DNA from: Mimachlamys varia
Taxonomy: Eukaryota > Mollusca > Bivalvia > Pectinida > Pectinidae
Length of the DNA stretch: 64,000 nt
Direction: 5' to 3'
NCBI GenBank assembly: GCA_947623455.1
Contig: OX392542.1
Location: 11,601,625 to 11,665,624 of the forward strand
Below the pieces are notes generated by a model. It was given only the letters and a program-made list of their open reading frames with translations. It made no database searches and was not told the DNA's origin. Made by a program: the position numbers and the translations under genes. Of the stretch, positions 22,030 through 36,839 are shown piece by piece (the stretch's first letter is position 1; every line of letters begins with the position of its first letter).

Positions 22030-22830
22030 ACATGAGCGAATCAAACTAGATAGTTCGTCAACTGAGCATGCTTTATAGCAATTAAGAATAACATGTCTAA
22101 AGGTTTTTAACATATTAGACCAATTTTATTCACAAATTGATACCTCTTCGTCGAATCATGCTTCTGGCCAAACATCCACACCCTAAGCATATTGGCAACC
22201 CAAAATAAGTAGTTACATTATTTTAAACATATTCGACCCCGCCACTTGAATATAAGTGAGTCATTCACATTTATGAACAAACTAGATAGCCCTTTATCCC
22301 AACATGCTCCTGGACACATGCTATCCCCGCAGGACCCTAGTCATATAGAAGTGGTCATGTAAGGGTTTTAACATATTTAACCCATATGTCCATGAATGTG
22401 ACTCAAGGTCATCCGTTTAATCAAACTTGATGGTCCTTCATCCCAGCATACAACAGGCTTGCATCGGTAACCAGGATATTTTGGTTATTGAGGTGAAGTA
22501 GTCTGAAGATTTTAACAGTTCTGATCCCTGTCACTTTGAAGGTGGATCAAGGTAATTCATTTGACTAAAAGTGATAGCCCTTTATTCCGGAAAGCTTCCG
22601 GCGTAATGTTAGTACCCCGGGCCTTTTGTTTACCTAAAGGAAATTGTTTGTTATCATGGGTTAAGACTGCATGTATTAATTTGAATAAACACGGTAGCAC
22701 CCTATATCCCAGCATACTACAGGCTCCTTGACCTTGCAAGTGGGTAACATACTATATTTGAACCAACCTAGTCCTTCATATACCAGTATTAAACAGGCCG
22801 TATATAAGTATCCCGGACCTTGTTGAAGGT
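22030..22830. repeat. Diverged ~120-160-bp tandem repeat
   Basis: Blocks like CAAACTAGATAGCCCTTTAT-CCCAGCATGC recur near 22042, 22280, 22425, 22562, 22682 and 22755. Each is followed by CAGG and, in several, by ATTTTAACA and GACCCC-like text. I associate this unit with widely dispersed bivalve repeats. It has no coding content. Confidence 0.65.
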
Positions 22831-23239
22831 TAGTGTTGCCGCCTCGACGGACGGACATCGGTTAGATGAGCTAAACATGTAATAATGAAGGACACCAGGG
22901 ATCTGTTGTTCAAGGGTTGACTAGCTTGAACTGAACAATTTTCACGACGTTTTTCTAACTGTATACCAGTTCATCTTATGATTTGGCACATAATTTTTTC
23001 AAGAGCTGGTATCACAAAAGATGTAACTACACGGGAAACTTTGGCTAATCAGTGATTACGCTAATCCAAATGTATGAACAGCTGAACCTTGGGAAGGTTT
23101 AGAAGACAATTGAAGCATATGAATAACTTTGATCTAGGGCAAAGATCTACGGTGTCATCAATCCGGAAGTAATCATACCACTCGAAAATACGATGGTTTT
23201 AATGATGTGATGACATAGACGGTTATAAGTGTATTTCAG
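22831..23239. other. Spacer before the 57-bp array
   Basis: Nothing recognised. Confidence 0.4.
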
Positions 23240-26200
23240 AACTGTTATACATGATGTAAGGATTAAACTTATTATAGTGTATTCTGTATAAATAGGTACA
23301 TATATGTATACCAATAATACGTGTATCATCAGGATTGTTATACATGATGTAAGGATTATAGGTATACAACATAATACGTGTATCATCAGGGTTGTTATAC
23401 ATGATGTAAGGATTATAGGTATACAACATAATACATGTATCATCAGGATTGTTATACATGATGTAAGGATTATAGGTATACCACATAATACATGTATCAT
23501 CAGGATTGTTATACATGATGTAAGGATTATAGGTATACCACATAATACGTGTATCATCAGGGTTGTTATACATGATGTAAGGATTATAGGTATACAACAT
23601 AATACATGTATCATCAGGGTTGTTATACATGATGTAAGGATTATAGGTATACCACATAATACGTGTATCATCAGGATTGTTATACATGATGTAAGGATTA
23701 CAGGTATACCACATAATACATGTATCATCAGGGTTGTTATACATGATGTAAGGATTATAGGTATACCAATAATACGTGTATCATCAGGATTGTTATACAT
23801 GATGTAAGGATTATAGGTATACCACGTAATACATGTATCATCAGGGTTGTTATACATGATGTAAGGATTATAGGTATACCAATAATACGTGTATCATCAG
23901 GATTGTTATACATGATGTAAGGATTATAGGTATACAACATAATACGTGTATCATCAGGGTTGTTATACATGATGTAAGGATTATAGGTATACAACATAAT
24001 ACGTGTATCATCAGGGTTGTTATACATGATGTAAGGATTATAGGTATACAACATAATACATGTATCATCAGGATTGTTATACATGATGTAAGGATTATAG
24101 GTATACCACATAATACATGTATCATCAGGATTGTTATACATGATGTAAGGATTATAGGTATACCACGTAATACGTGTATCATCAGGGTTGTTATACATGA
24201 TGTAAGGATTATAGGTATACCACATAATACATGTATCATCAGGGTTGTTATACATGATGTAAGGATTATAGGTATACCACATAATACGTGTATCATCAGG
24301 ATTGTTATACATGATGTAAGGATTACAGGTATACCACATAATACATGTATCATCAGGGTTGTTATACATGATGTAAGGATTATAGGTATACCACTTAATA
24401 CGTGTATCATCAGGATTGTTATACATGATGTAAGGATTATAGGTATACCACGTAATACATGTATCATCAGGATTGTTATACATGATGTAAGGATTATAGG
24501 TATACAACATAATACGTGTATCATCAGGGTTGTTATACATGATGTAAGGATTATAGGTATACAACATAATACGTGTATCATCAGGGTTGTTATACATGAT
24601 GTAAGGATTATAGGTATACAACATAATACATGTATCATCAGGATTGTTATACATGATGTAAGGATTATAGGTATACCACTTAATACATGTATCATCAGGA
24701 TTGTTATACATGATGTAAGGATTATAGGTATACCACATAATACGTGTATCATCAGGGTTGTTATACATGATGTAAGGATTATAGGTATACAACATAATAC
24801 GTGTATCATCAGGGTTGTTATACATGATGTAAGGATTATAGGTATACCACATAATACATGTATCATCAGGGTTGTTATGCATGATGTAAGGATTATAGGT
24901 ATACCACATAATACATGTATCATCAGGATTGTTATACATGATGTAAGGATTATAGGTATACAACATAATACGTGTATCATCAGGATTGTTATACATGATG
25001 TAAGGATTACAGGTATACCACTTAATACATGTATCATCAGGATTGTTATACATGATGTAAGGATTACAGGTATACCACTTAATACATGTATCATCAGTGT
25101 TGTTATACATGATGTAAGGATTATAGGTATACAACATAATACGTGTATCATCAGGATTGTTATACATGATGTAAGGATTATAGGTATACCACATACTACA
25201 TGTATCATCAGGGTTGTTATACATGATGTAAGGATTATAGGTATACCACATAATACGTGTATCATCAGGGTTGTTATACATGATGTAAGGATTATAGGTA
25301 TACCACTTAATACATGTATCATCAGGATTGTTATACATGATGTAAGGATTATAGGTATACAACATAATACGTGTATCATCAGGATTGTTATACATGATGT
25401 AAGGATTATAGGTATACAACATAATACGTGTATCATCAGGATTGTTATAAAATATGTAAGGATTATAGGTATACAACATAATACGTGTATCATCAGGGTT
25501 GTTATACATGATGTAAGGATTATAGGTATACCACATAATACATGTATCATCAGGGTTATTATACATGATGTAAGGATTATAGGTATACCACATAATACAT
25601 GTATCATCAGGATTGTTATACAATATGTAAGGATTATAGGTATACAACATAATACGTGTATCATCAGGATTGTTATACATGATGTAAGGATTATAGGTAT
25701 ACCACTTAATACGTGTATCATCAGGGTTGTTATACATGATGTAAGGATTATAGGTATACCACTTAATACATGTATCATCAGGATTGTTATACATGATGTA
25801 AGGATTATAGGTATACCACATAATACATGTATCATCAGGATTGTTATACATGATGTAAGGATTATAGGTATACAACATAATACGTGTATCATCAAGATTG
25901 TTATACATGATGTAAGGATTATAGGTATACAACATAATACGTGTATCATCAGGGTTGTTATACATGATGTAAGGATTATAGGTATACAACATAATACGTG
26001 TATCATCAGGATTGTTATACAATATGTAAGGATTATAGGTATACAACATAATACGTGTATCATCAGGGTTGTTATACATGATGTAAGGATTATAGGTATA
26101 CCACATAATACATGTATCATCAGGATTGTTATACATGATGTAAGGATTATAGGTATACAACATAATACGTGTATCATCAGGATTGTTATACATGATGTAA

Positions 26201-29200
26201 GGATTACAGGTATACCACTTAATACATGTATCATCAGGATTGTTATACATGATGTAAGGATTACAGGTATACCACTTAATACATGTATCATCAGTGTTGT
26301 TATACATGATGTAAGGATTATAGGTATACAACATAATACGTGTATCATCAGGATTGTTATACATGATGTAAGGATTATAGATATACCACATACTACATGT
26401 ATCATCAGGGTTGTTATACATGATGTAAGGATTATAGGTATACCACTTAATACGTGTATCATCAGGGTTGTTATACATGATGTAAGGATTATAGGTATAC
26501 CACTTAATACATGTATCATCAGGATTGTTATACATGATGTAAGGATTATAGGTATACAACATAATACGTGTATCATCAGGGTTGTTATACATGATGTAAG
26601 GATTATAGGTATACAACATAATACGTGTATCATCAGGATTGTTATACAATATGTAAGGATTATAGGTATACAACATAATACATGTATCATCAGGGTTGTT
26701 ATACATGATGTAAGGATTATAGGTATACCACATAATACATGTATCATCAGGATTGTTATACATGATGTAAGGATTATAGGTATACCACTTAATACATGAA
26801 TCATCAGGATTGTTATACATGATGTAAGGATTATAGGTATACAACATAATACATGTATCATCAGGATTGTTATACATGATGTAAGGATTATAGGTATACC
26901 ACTTAATACGTGTATCATCAGGATTGTTATACATGATGTAAGGATTATAGGTATACAACATAATACGTGTATCATCAGGATTGTTATACATGATGTAAGG
27001 ATTATAGGTATACCACATACTACATGTATCATCAGGGTTGTTATACATGATGTAAGGATTATAGGTATACCACTTAATACGTGTATCATCAGGGTTGTTA
27101 TACATGATGTAAGGATTATAGGTATACCACTTAATACATGTATCATCAGGATTGTTATACATGATGTAAGGATTATAGGTATACAACATAATACGTGTAT
27201 CATCAGGGTTGTTATACATGATGTAAGGATTATAGGTATACAACATAATACGTGTATCATCAGGATTGTTATACAATATGTAAGGATTATAGGTATACAA
27301 CATAATACATGTATCATCAGGGTTGTTATACATGATGTAAGGATTATAGGTATACCACATAATACATGTATCATCAGGATTGTTATACATGATGTAAGGA
27401 TTATAGGTATACCACTTAATACATGAATCATCAGGATTGTTATACATGATGTAAGGATTATAGGTATACAACATAATACATGTATCATCAGGATTGTTAT
27501 ACATGATGTAAGGATTATAGGTATACAACATAATACATGTATCATCAGGATTGTTATACATGATGTAAGGATTATAGGTATACCACTTAATACATGAATC
27601 ATCAGGATTGTTATACATGATGTAAGGATTATAGGTATACCACTTAATACATGTATCATCAGGATTGTTATACATGATGTAAGGATTATAGGTATACCAC
27701 ATAATACGTGTATCATCAGGATTGATATACATGATGTAAGGATTATAGGTATACAACATAATACATGTATCATCAGGGTTGTTATACATGATGTAAGGAT
27801 TATAGGTATACAGCATAATACGTGTATCATCAGGATTGTTATACATGATGTAAGGATTATAGGTATACCACATAATACGTGTATCATCAGGATTGTTATA
27901 CATGATGTATGGATTATAGGTATACCACTTAATACGTGTATCATCAGGATTGTTATACATGATGTAAGGATTAAACTTATTATAGTGAATTCTGTATATA
28001 TAGGTATACCACCTAATACATGTATCAGCAGGATTGTTATACATGATGTAGGATTAAACTTATTAGAGTGTATTCTGTATATAAAGGTATACCACTTAAT
28101 ACGTGTATCATCAGGATTGTTATACATGATGTAAGGATTAAACTTATTATAGTGTATTCTGTATATATATGTATACAACATAATACGTGTATCAGCAGGA
28201 TTGTTATACATGATGTAAGGATTAAACTTATAAGAGTGTATTCTGTATATATAGGTATACCATTTAATACGTGTATCATCAGGGTTGTTACACATGATGT
28301 AAGGATTAAACTTATTATAGTGTATTCTGTATATATATGTATACCACGTAATACGTGTATCATCAGGATTGTTATACATGATGTAAGGATTATAGGTATA
28401 CAACATAATACATGTATCATCAGGATTGTTATACATGATGTAAGGATTATAGGTATAGCAGATAATACGTGTATCATCAGGGTTATTATACATGATGTAA
28501 GGATTATAGGTATACAACATAATACATGTATCATCAGGGTTGTTATACATGATGTAAGGATTATAGGTATACCACTTAATACATGTATCATCAGGGTTGT
28601 TATACATGATGTAAGGATTATAGGTATACAACATAATACGTGTATCATCAGGGTTGTTATACATGATGTAAGGATTATAGGTATACCACATAATACATGT
28701 ATCATCAGGATTGTTATACATGATGTAAGGATTATAGGTATACCACTTAATACGTGTATCATCAGTGTTGTTATACATGATGTAAGGATTATAGGTATAC
28801 AACATAATACATGTATCATCAGGGTTGTTATACATGATGTAAGGATTATAGGTATACCACTTAATACATGTATCATCAGGGTTGTTATACATGATGTAAG
28901 GATTATAGGTATACAACATAATACGTGTATCATCAGGGTTGTTATACATGATGTAAGGATTATAGGTATACCAAGTAATACGTGTATCATCAGGATTGTT
29001 ATACATGATGTAAGGATTATAGGTATACCACATAATACGTGGTCATCAGGGTTGTTATACATGATGTAAGGATTATAGGTATACCACTTAATACATGTAT
29101 CATCAGGATTGTTATACATGATGTAAGGATTATAGGTATACCACTTAATACAAGTATCATCAGGGTTGTTATACATGATGTAAGGATTATAGGTATACCA

Positions 29201-32200
29201 CTTAATACATGTATCATCAGGGTTGTTATACATGATGTAAGGATTATAGGTATACCACTTAATACGTGTATCATCAGGATTGTTATACATGATGTAAGGA
29301 TTATAGGTATACAACATAATACGTGTATCATCAGGATTGTTATACATGATGTAAGGATTATAGGTATACCACTTAATACATGTATCATCAGGATTGTTAT
29401 ACATGATGTAAGGATTATAGGTATACCACATAATACGTGTATCATCAGGATTGATATACATGATGTAAGGATTATAGGTATACAACATAATACGTGTATC
29501 ATCAGGATTGTTATACATGATGTAAGGATTATAGGTATACCACATAATACATGTATCATCAGGGTTGTTATACATGATGTAAGGATTATAGGTATATCAC
29601 TTAATACGTGTATCATCAGGATTGTTATACATGATGTAAGGATTATAGGTATACCACTTAATACATGTATCATCAGGGTTGTTATACATGATGTAAGGAT
29701 TATAGGTATACCACATAATACATGTATCATTAGGGTTGTTATACATGATGTAAGGATTATAGGTATACCACATAATACATGTATCATCAGGATTGTTATA
29801 CATGATGTAAGGATTATAGGTATACCACTTAATACGTGTATCATCAGGGTTGTTATACATGATGTAAGGATTATAGGTATACCACTTAATACATGTATCA
29901 TCAGGATTGTTATACATGATGTAAGGATTATAGGTATACAACATAATACGTGTATCATCAGGATTGTTATACATGATGTAAGGATTATAGGTATACAACA
30001 TAATACGTGTATCATCAGGATTGTTATAAAATATGTAAGGATTATAGGTATACAACATAATACGTGTATCATCAGGGTTGTTATACATGATGTAAGGATT
30101 ATAGGTATACCACATAATACATGTATCATCAGGGTTATTATACATGATGTAAGGATTATAGGTATACCACATAATACATGTATCATCAGGATTGTTATAC
30201 AATATGTAAGGATTATAGGTATACAACATAATACGTGTATCATCAGGATTGTTATACATGATGTAAGGATTATAGGTATACCACTTAATACGTGTATCAT
30301 CAGGGTTGTTATACATGATGTAAGGATTATAGGTATACCACTTAATACATGTATCATCAGGATTGTTATACATGATGTAAGGATTATAGGTATACCACAT
30401 AATACATGTATCATCAGGATTGTTATACATGATGTAAGGATTATAGGTATACAACATAATACGTGTATCATCAAGATTGTTATACATGATGTAAGGATTA
30501 TAGGTATACAACATAATACGTGTATCATCAGGGTTGTTATACATGATGTAAGGATTATAGGTATACAACATAATACGTGTATCATCAGGATTGTTATACA
30601 ATATGTAAGGATTATAGGTATACAACATAATACGTGTATCATCAGGGTTGTTATACATGATGTAAGGATTATAGGTATACCACATAATACATGTATCATC
30701 AGGATTGTTATACATGATGTAAGGATTATAGGTATACAACATAATACGTGTATCATCAGGATTGTTATACATGATGTAAGGATTACAGGTATACCACTTA
30801 ATACATGTATCATCAGGATTGTTATACATGATGTAAGGATTACAGGTATACCACTTAATACATGTATCATCAGTGTTGTTATACATGATGTAAGGATTAT
30901 AGGTATACAACATAATACGTGTATCATCAGGATTGTTATACATGATGTAAGGATTATAGATATACCACATACTACATGTATCATCAGGGTTGTTATACAT
31001 GATGTAAGGATTATAGGTATACCACTTAATACGTGTATCATCAGGGTTGTTATACATGATGTAAGGATTATAGGTATACCACTTAATACATGTATCATCA
31101 GGATTGTTATACATGATGTAAGGATTATAGGTATACAACATAATACGTGTATCATCAGGGTTGTTATACATGATGTAAGGATTATAGGTATACAACATAA
31201 TACGTGTATCATCAGGATTGTTATACAATATGTAAGGATTATAGGTATACAACATAATACATGTATCATCAGGGTTGTTATACATGATGTAAGGATTATA
31301 GGTATACCACATAATACATGTATCATCAGGATTGTTATACATGATGTAAGGATTATAGGTATACCACTTAATACATGAATCATCAGGATTGTTATACATG
31401 ATGTAAGGATTATAGGTATACAACATAATACATGTATCATCAGGATTGTTATACATGATGTAAGGATTATAGGTATACCACTTAATACGTGTATCATCAG
31501 GATTGTTATACATGATGTAAGGATTATAGGTATACAACATAATACGTGTATCATCAGGATTGTTATACATGATGTAAGGATTATAGGTATACCACATACT
31601 ACATGTATCATCAGGGTTGTTATACATGATGTAAGGATTATAGGTATACCACTTAATACGTGTATCATCAGGGTTGTTATACATGATGTAAGGATTATAG
31701 GTATACCACTTAATACATGTATCATCAGGATTGTTATACATGATGTAAGGATTATAGGTATACAACATAATACGTGTATCATCAGGGTTGTTATACATGA
31801 TGTAAGGATTATAGGTATACAACATAATACGTGTATCATCAGGATTGTTATACAATATGTAAGGATTATAGGTATACAACATAATACATGTATCATCAGG
31901 GTTGTTATACATGATGTAAGGATTATAGGTATACCACATAATACATGTATCATCAGGATTGTTATACATGATGTAAGGATTATAGGTATACCACTTAATA
32001 CATGAATCATCAGGATTGTTATACATGATGTAAGGATTATAGGTATACAACATAATACATGTATCATCAGGATTGTTATACATGATGTAAGGATTATAGG
32101 TATACCACTTAATACATGTATCATCAGGATTGTTATACATGATGTAAGGATTATAGGTATACCACATAATACGTGTATCATCAGGATTGATATACATGAT

Positions 32201-34140
32201 GTAAGGATTATAGGTATACAACATAATACATGTATCATCAGGGTTGTTATACATGATGTAAGGATTATAGGTATACAGCATAATACGTGTATCATCAGGA
32301 TTGTTATACATGATGTAAGGATTATAGGTATACCACATAATACGTGTATCATCAGGATTGTTATACATGATGTATGGATTATAGGTATACCACTTAATAC
32401 GTGTATCATCAGGATTGTTATACATGATGTAAGGATTAAACTTATTATAGTGAATTCTGTATATATAGGTATACCACCTAATACATGTATCAGCAGGATT
32501 GTTATACATGATGTAGGATTAAACTTATTAGAGTGTATTCTGTATATAAAGGTATACCACTTAATACGTGTATCATCAGGATTGTTATACATGATGTAAG
32601 GATTAAACTTATTATAGTGTATTCTGTATATATATGTATACAACATAATACGTGTATCAGCAGGATTGTTATACATGATGTAAGGATTAAACTTATAAGA
32701 GTGTATTCTGTATATATAGGTATACCATTTAATACGTGTATCATCAGGGTTGTTACACATGATGTAAGGATTAAACTTATTATAGTGTATTCTGTATATA
32801 TATGTATACCACGTAATACGTGTATCATCAGGATTGTTATACATGATGTAAGGATTATAGGTATACAACATAATACATGTATCATCAGGATTGTTATACA
32901 TGATGTAAGGATTATAGGTATAGCAGATAATACGTGTATCATCAGGGTTATTATACATGATGTAAGGATTATAGGTATACAACATAATACATGTATCATC
33001 AGGGTTGTTATACATGATGTAAGGATTATAGGTATACCACTTAATACATGTATCATCAGGGTTGTTATACATGATGTAAGGATTATAGGTATACAACATA
33101 ATACGTGTATCATCAGGGTTGTTATACATGATGTAAGGATTATAGGTATACCACATAATACATGTATCATCAGGATTGTTATACATGATGTAAGGATTAT
33201 AGGTATACCACTTAATACGTGTATCATCAGTGTTGTTATACATGATGTAAGGATTATAGGTATACAACATAATACATGTATCATCAGGGTTGTTATACAT
33301 GATGTAAGGATTATAGGTATACCACTTAATACATGTATCATCAGGGTTGTTATACATGATGTAAGGATTATAGGTATACAACATAATACGTGTATCATCA
33401 GGGTTGTTATACATGATGTAAGGATTATAGGTATACCAAGTAATACGTGTATCATCAGGATTGTTATACATGATGTAAGGATTATAGGTATACCACATAA
33501 TACGTGGTCATCAGGGTTGTTATACATGATGTAAGGATTATAGGTATACCACTTAATACATGTATCATCAGGATTGTTATACATGATGTAAGGATTATAG
33601 GTATACCACTTAATACAAGTATCATCAGGGTTGTTATACATGATGTAAGGATTATAGGTATACCACTTAATACATGTATCATCAGGGTTGTTATACATGA
33701 TGTAAGGATTATAGGTATACCACTTAATACGTGTATCATCAGGATTGTTATACATGATGTAAGGATTATAGGTATACAACATAATACGTGTATCATCAGG
33801 ATTGTTATACATGATGTAAGGATTATAGGTATACCACTTAATACATGTATCATCAGGATTGTTATACATGATGTAAGGATTATAGGTATACCACATAATA
33901 CGTGTATCATCAGGATTGATATACATGATGTAAGGATTATAGGTATACAACATAATACATGTATCATCAGGGTTGTTATACATGATGTAAGGATTATAGG
34001 TATACCACATAATACGTGTATCATCAGGGTTGTTATACATGATGTAAGGATTATAGGTATACCACATAATACATGTATCATCAGGATTGTTATACATGAT
34101 GTAAGGATTATAGGTATACCACTTTATACATGTATCATCA
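23240..34140. repeat. Giant 57-bp minisatellite, ~190 copies
   Basis: Units such as ATGATGTAAGGATTATAGG plus TATACCACATAATACGTG and TATCATCAGGATTGTTATAC repeat at 57 bp for about 10.9 kb. Variation is concentrated at a few positions: ACGTG/ACATG, CAGGATT/CAGGGTT, CCACAT/CCACTT/CAACAT. Longer units with an insert like AAACTTATTATAGTGTATTC occur near 23270, 27970-28340 and 32430-32810. Because 57 is 19 codons and the unit lacks stops in some frames, the minus strand is open for up to 1,721 codons and the plus strand for up to 779. The minus-strand peptide unit is MYNNPDDTRIMLYTYNPYI. No start context, signal peptide, splice site or known domain supports translation. A stretch of about 1.7 kb recurs almost exactly 4,465 bp further on (for example 28068-29069 and 32533-33534). 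A smaller ~1.2-kb period links 25000 and 26200. Confidence 0.95.
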
Positions 34141-34164
34141 CACAACAATTTTAACGAGGATTTA

Positions 34165-34575
34165 CATTCCTATTTGTAACATCAATGATAGTATGAACAC
34201 CATATTTGTAGCATTCATGATAGTATGAACACCATATTTGTAGCATCCTTGATTGTATGGGAATCATATTTGTAACATTGATGATAGTATGAAGTTCGTA
34301 TCTGTAATATATTTATGATAGTACTGTATGGAAGTGTGATGTGTAATATATATGATAGTATGAAGTTCGTATCTGTAATATATTTATGATAGTACTGTAT
34401 GGAAGTGTGATGTGTAATATATATGATAGTATGAAGTTCGTATCTGTAATATATTTTGGATTGTACTGTATGGAAGTGTGATGTGTAATATATATGATAG
34501 TATGAAGTTCGTATCTGTAATATATTTTGGATTGTACTGTATGGAAGTGTGATGTGTAATATATATGAGAGTATG
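34165..34575. repeat. Two short tandem repeats flanking the giant array
   Basis: First, about three ~36-bp units with GATAGTATGAACACCATATT (34165-34285). Then about four ~60-69-bp units with AAGTTCGTATCTGTAATAT and ACTGTATGGAAGTGTGATG (34286-34575). The GATAGTATGAA motif is shared, so the second array probably arose from the first. Confidence 0.8.
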
Positions 34576-35394
34576 TAGCTTCGTCGTTTACATTAAATAT
34601 CCTGTTATACAAAAGGACATCCGGGGACTTCATTTGTTAACTTTAAACTGTCGATAACGATGATAGTGCATATTATATTTTATTTTCCTGTATGGTTTTA
34701 TTTGTGTTCATTACACATTTTAAGCAGTTTAAAATAGGTAAACAATTATGTTTGATATTTCCATAACTGAAATGTTCGTCAAGCTGTATTCGTAAATGGA
34801 AACCATTTAAAAGCTTTTGCACCAAATTGATTAACATTCGAATTATGTATATTTCACATCGTTATGTACCTTTGTATTTTTTTTTATATTTTCTGTCATT
34901 GCATTGCTGGAACAAACTTAAAAGGGATACTCTTTTATTCGACTTTGTACGATCCGTCCTGGAACAAAATCTTTTCCATGTCCAATATATCTTAAAGCAG
35001 TAGGATGCAAGTGATATGATTTAGTGTCAAACTTATGCATTAATGAATAAATATGGCGTATATTCGATAACTTGTAATATGCATTCAATATCTTGTGATG
35101 TATATTCGAATTTTTTGTTTTGTTTATTCGATATCTTATTATTTGTATTATGATATCTTGTGTTTTTCTATTTGATAATCTTATGATTTATATTCAATAT
35201 ACATTTATATATCAAATAAATACACAAAAATATCAAATAATCAAAACAAGTATAACGTAAACATATCGGACAGGAAGAATCGTGTAATTTGAGAAATCAT
35301 ATGATACTTACGCATAACAATGATAATAATTCAAGGTTCTTACATTCCGCTTTATCACAACCTTAAAGGGTGCCTCAAAGCTGTTCACAAACTA
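34576..35394. other. No gene seen
   Basis: AT-rich sequence. Around 35040-35240 there are loosely repeated GATATCTTGT and ATTCGATA blocks, not clearly tandem. Confidence 0.4.
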
Positions 35395-35658
35395 TTATCC
35401 GTGGTTATAGGGCATTAGTAACAAGCCAAAATCGTTCCCAACTCTCTGGGCACCATACATGGTACAGCTGGTGCTGCCATGTCGGTGCTCACAGCTAGTA
35501 TTCTACAATTTCTAGCACTTCCCATCCATGTACTCATTTACAGCTGAGTAGACTAGAACAAACGGCGTAAAGTATCTTGCTCTAGGATACAGTACCAATG
35601 CCGTGGCCAGAATTCGAACTCGCAACGCTTCGATCACGAGACCACCGTGCTGCCTCCG
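35395..35658 (-). mobile_element. tRNA-derived SINE with GTTCTAGTCTAC domain
   Basis: On the minus strand the head reads GGCAGCACGGTGGTCTCG with a B box at about 35610-35621 (GAGTTCGAATTC). The body contains CTTTACGCCG and GTTCTAGTCTACTCAGCTG, and the tail contains GGTGCCCAGAGAGTTGGG. The same body occurs in the SINE at 59489-59800. The A-box region looks shortened. Confidence 0.75.
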
Positions 35659-35669
35659 TAAATAATAAT

Positions 35670-35765
35670 TTATTTCCCTTTTTTAAGATTTTAAAGTCTA
35701 AAACATTTGTCTTGATTCAATAGAACTTGAGTTGTATTGAACCTCGGGTACGTGTTTTCGGCGCG
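35670..35765 (+). repeat. Dispersed repeat, copy 1
   Basis: Similar in order and sequence to 36705-36830: TTTTTAAGATTT, then GTCTAAAAC, then TTGATTCAATAGAACTTGAG, then TGAACCTCGGGTAC. Both copies are in direct orientation about 1.05 kb apart. Confidence 0.6.
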
Positions 35766-36331
35766 TTTTTTGCTCTACATGTAGTCGTGTTAACAATTTA
35801 GTATGAAGTTCCACAAGCCAGAGTAAAATGTTATCGGTACCGTGAAATGCAACCCCATAGTGATTATAAGGGCCAGGATGGTGTGGCGGTGCGGTGCCAA
35901 GGCGGCCGGGTTCGTACAAGGAGGGGTTGTCACTTGCCCCGACCCTGCATGTTGCCGTTACTTTGATGAGTACCTGTTCACCTCAAGAACAATACCGTAC
36001 TGTATTGTGTACCACCAGAGTTTGTTCTCGCCCACCATCCACCCTATCTAACACTTTCTTATGAGGAGATTTTGGAGATCGGAAACCGTGGTGTAAACTC
36101 ATTTGCATATTTTTTACCTCCCCTGTCTGTGTGACAAGGGAGGTAATAATAATGTAAACGTAAGGTGTACGTTGATTGTTCATTTCTTATATGTACGTGC
36201 AACTAATATCTCCTCTGAGCAAAAGGATTCAAGTTGGATAGATACATCATCTTAGTATCTTGCTCATAGCGCATAGTGACTTTTCATGTTTTTTTTTCAG
36301 ATTTCTAAAACATCGAGTCAATGAGATTTAC
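35766..36331. other. No gene seen
   Basis: A GC-richer patch at 35870-35960 contains short open frames but no recognisable domain. Confidence 0.4.
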
Positions 36332-36506
36332 CTGTCCTTTATAACACAATTGCTTGAATTTCTGTCAGTATATAAAAATATTTATATTTATTGAGCCGCG
36401 GCCCATTATATTACTGTAATGGGCGGCTCATTTTACATATATATATATTTATTATTTACTGACAGAAACTCAAGCAACTGTGTTTATAGCGACTGGTAGA
36501 CAAGGT
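36332..36506. mobile_element. Foldback MITE with strong central hairpin
   Basis: Outer arms CAATTGCTTGAATTTCTGTC and GACAGAAACTCAAGCAACTG are inverted copies. The centre forms GAGCCGCGGCCCATTA / TAATGGGCGGCTC (about 36393-36429) with an 8-nt loop and one bulge. No ORF is present. Confidence 0.75.
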
Positions 36507-36704
36507 AATGTACGTCTTCAAAACAAAGATTAGTGTGACAGTCTGTCCTTCGCGCGTTCTTTTGTGAACAAAGTTCACAGCAATAAATACTCTACTTCAA
36601 CTCTGTCTGTTCCGTTTGATATTTTTTATCCTCCATGTCAAAGGAAAATAAAAACATACGTATTCGTATACGAAGTGTTTCATTTCAGAAATCATATGAT
36701 GATT

Positions 36705-36830
36705 TATTTTATTCCACTCTTTTTAAGATTACACAGACTAAAACGTGTCTGCAGTTCTCTCCTCCATTCATTTATCTTGGTTCAATAAAACTTAAGTTAT
36801 ATTGATCCTCGAGTACCTGCATTTCGCATG
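36705..36830 (+). repeat. Dispersed repeat, copy 2
   Basis: Partner of 35670-35765: CTTTTTAAGATTACACAG, TTGGTTCAATAAAACTTAAG and TGATCCTCGAGTACCTG. Its family is not recognised. Confidence 0.6.
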
Positions 36831-36839
36831 ATTTCGTCA

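Noticed and set aside
23240..34140. CRISPR-like array or giant repeat protein gene
   Set aside because: The units are contiguous without unique spacers, so it is not a CRISPR. Frames are open on both strands because of unit length and composition, with no start context, signal, intron structure or frame-specific conservation.
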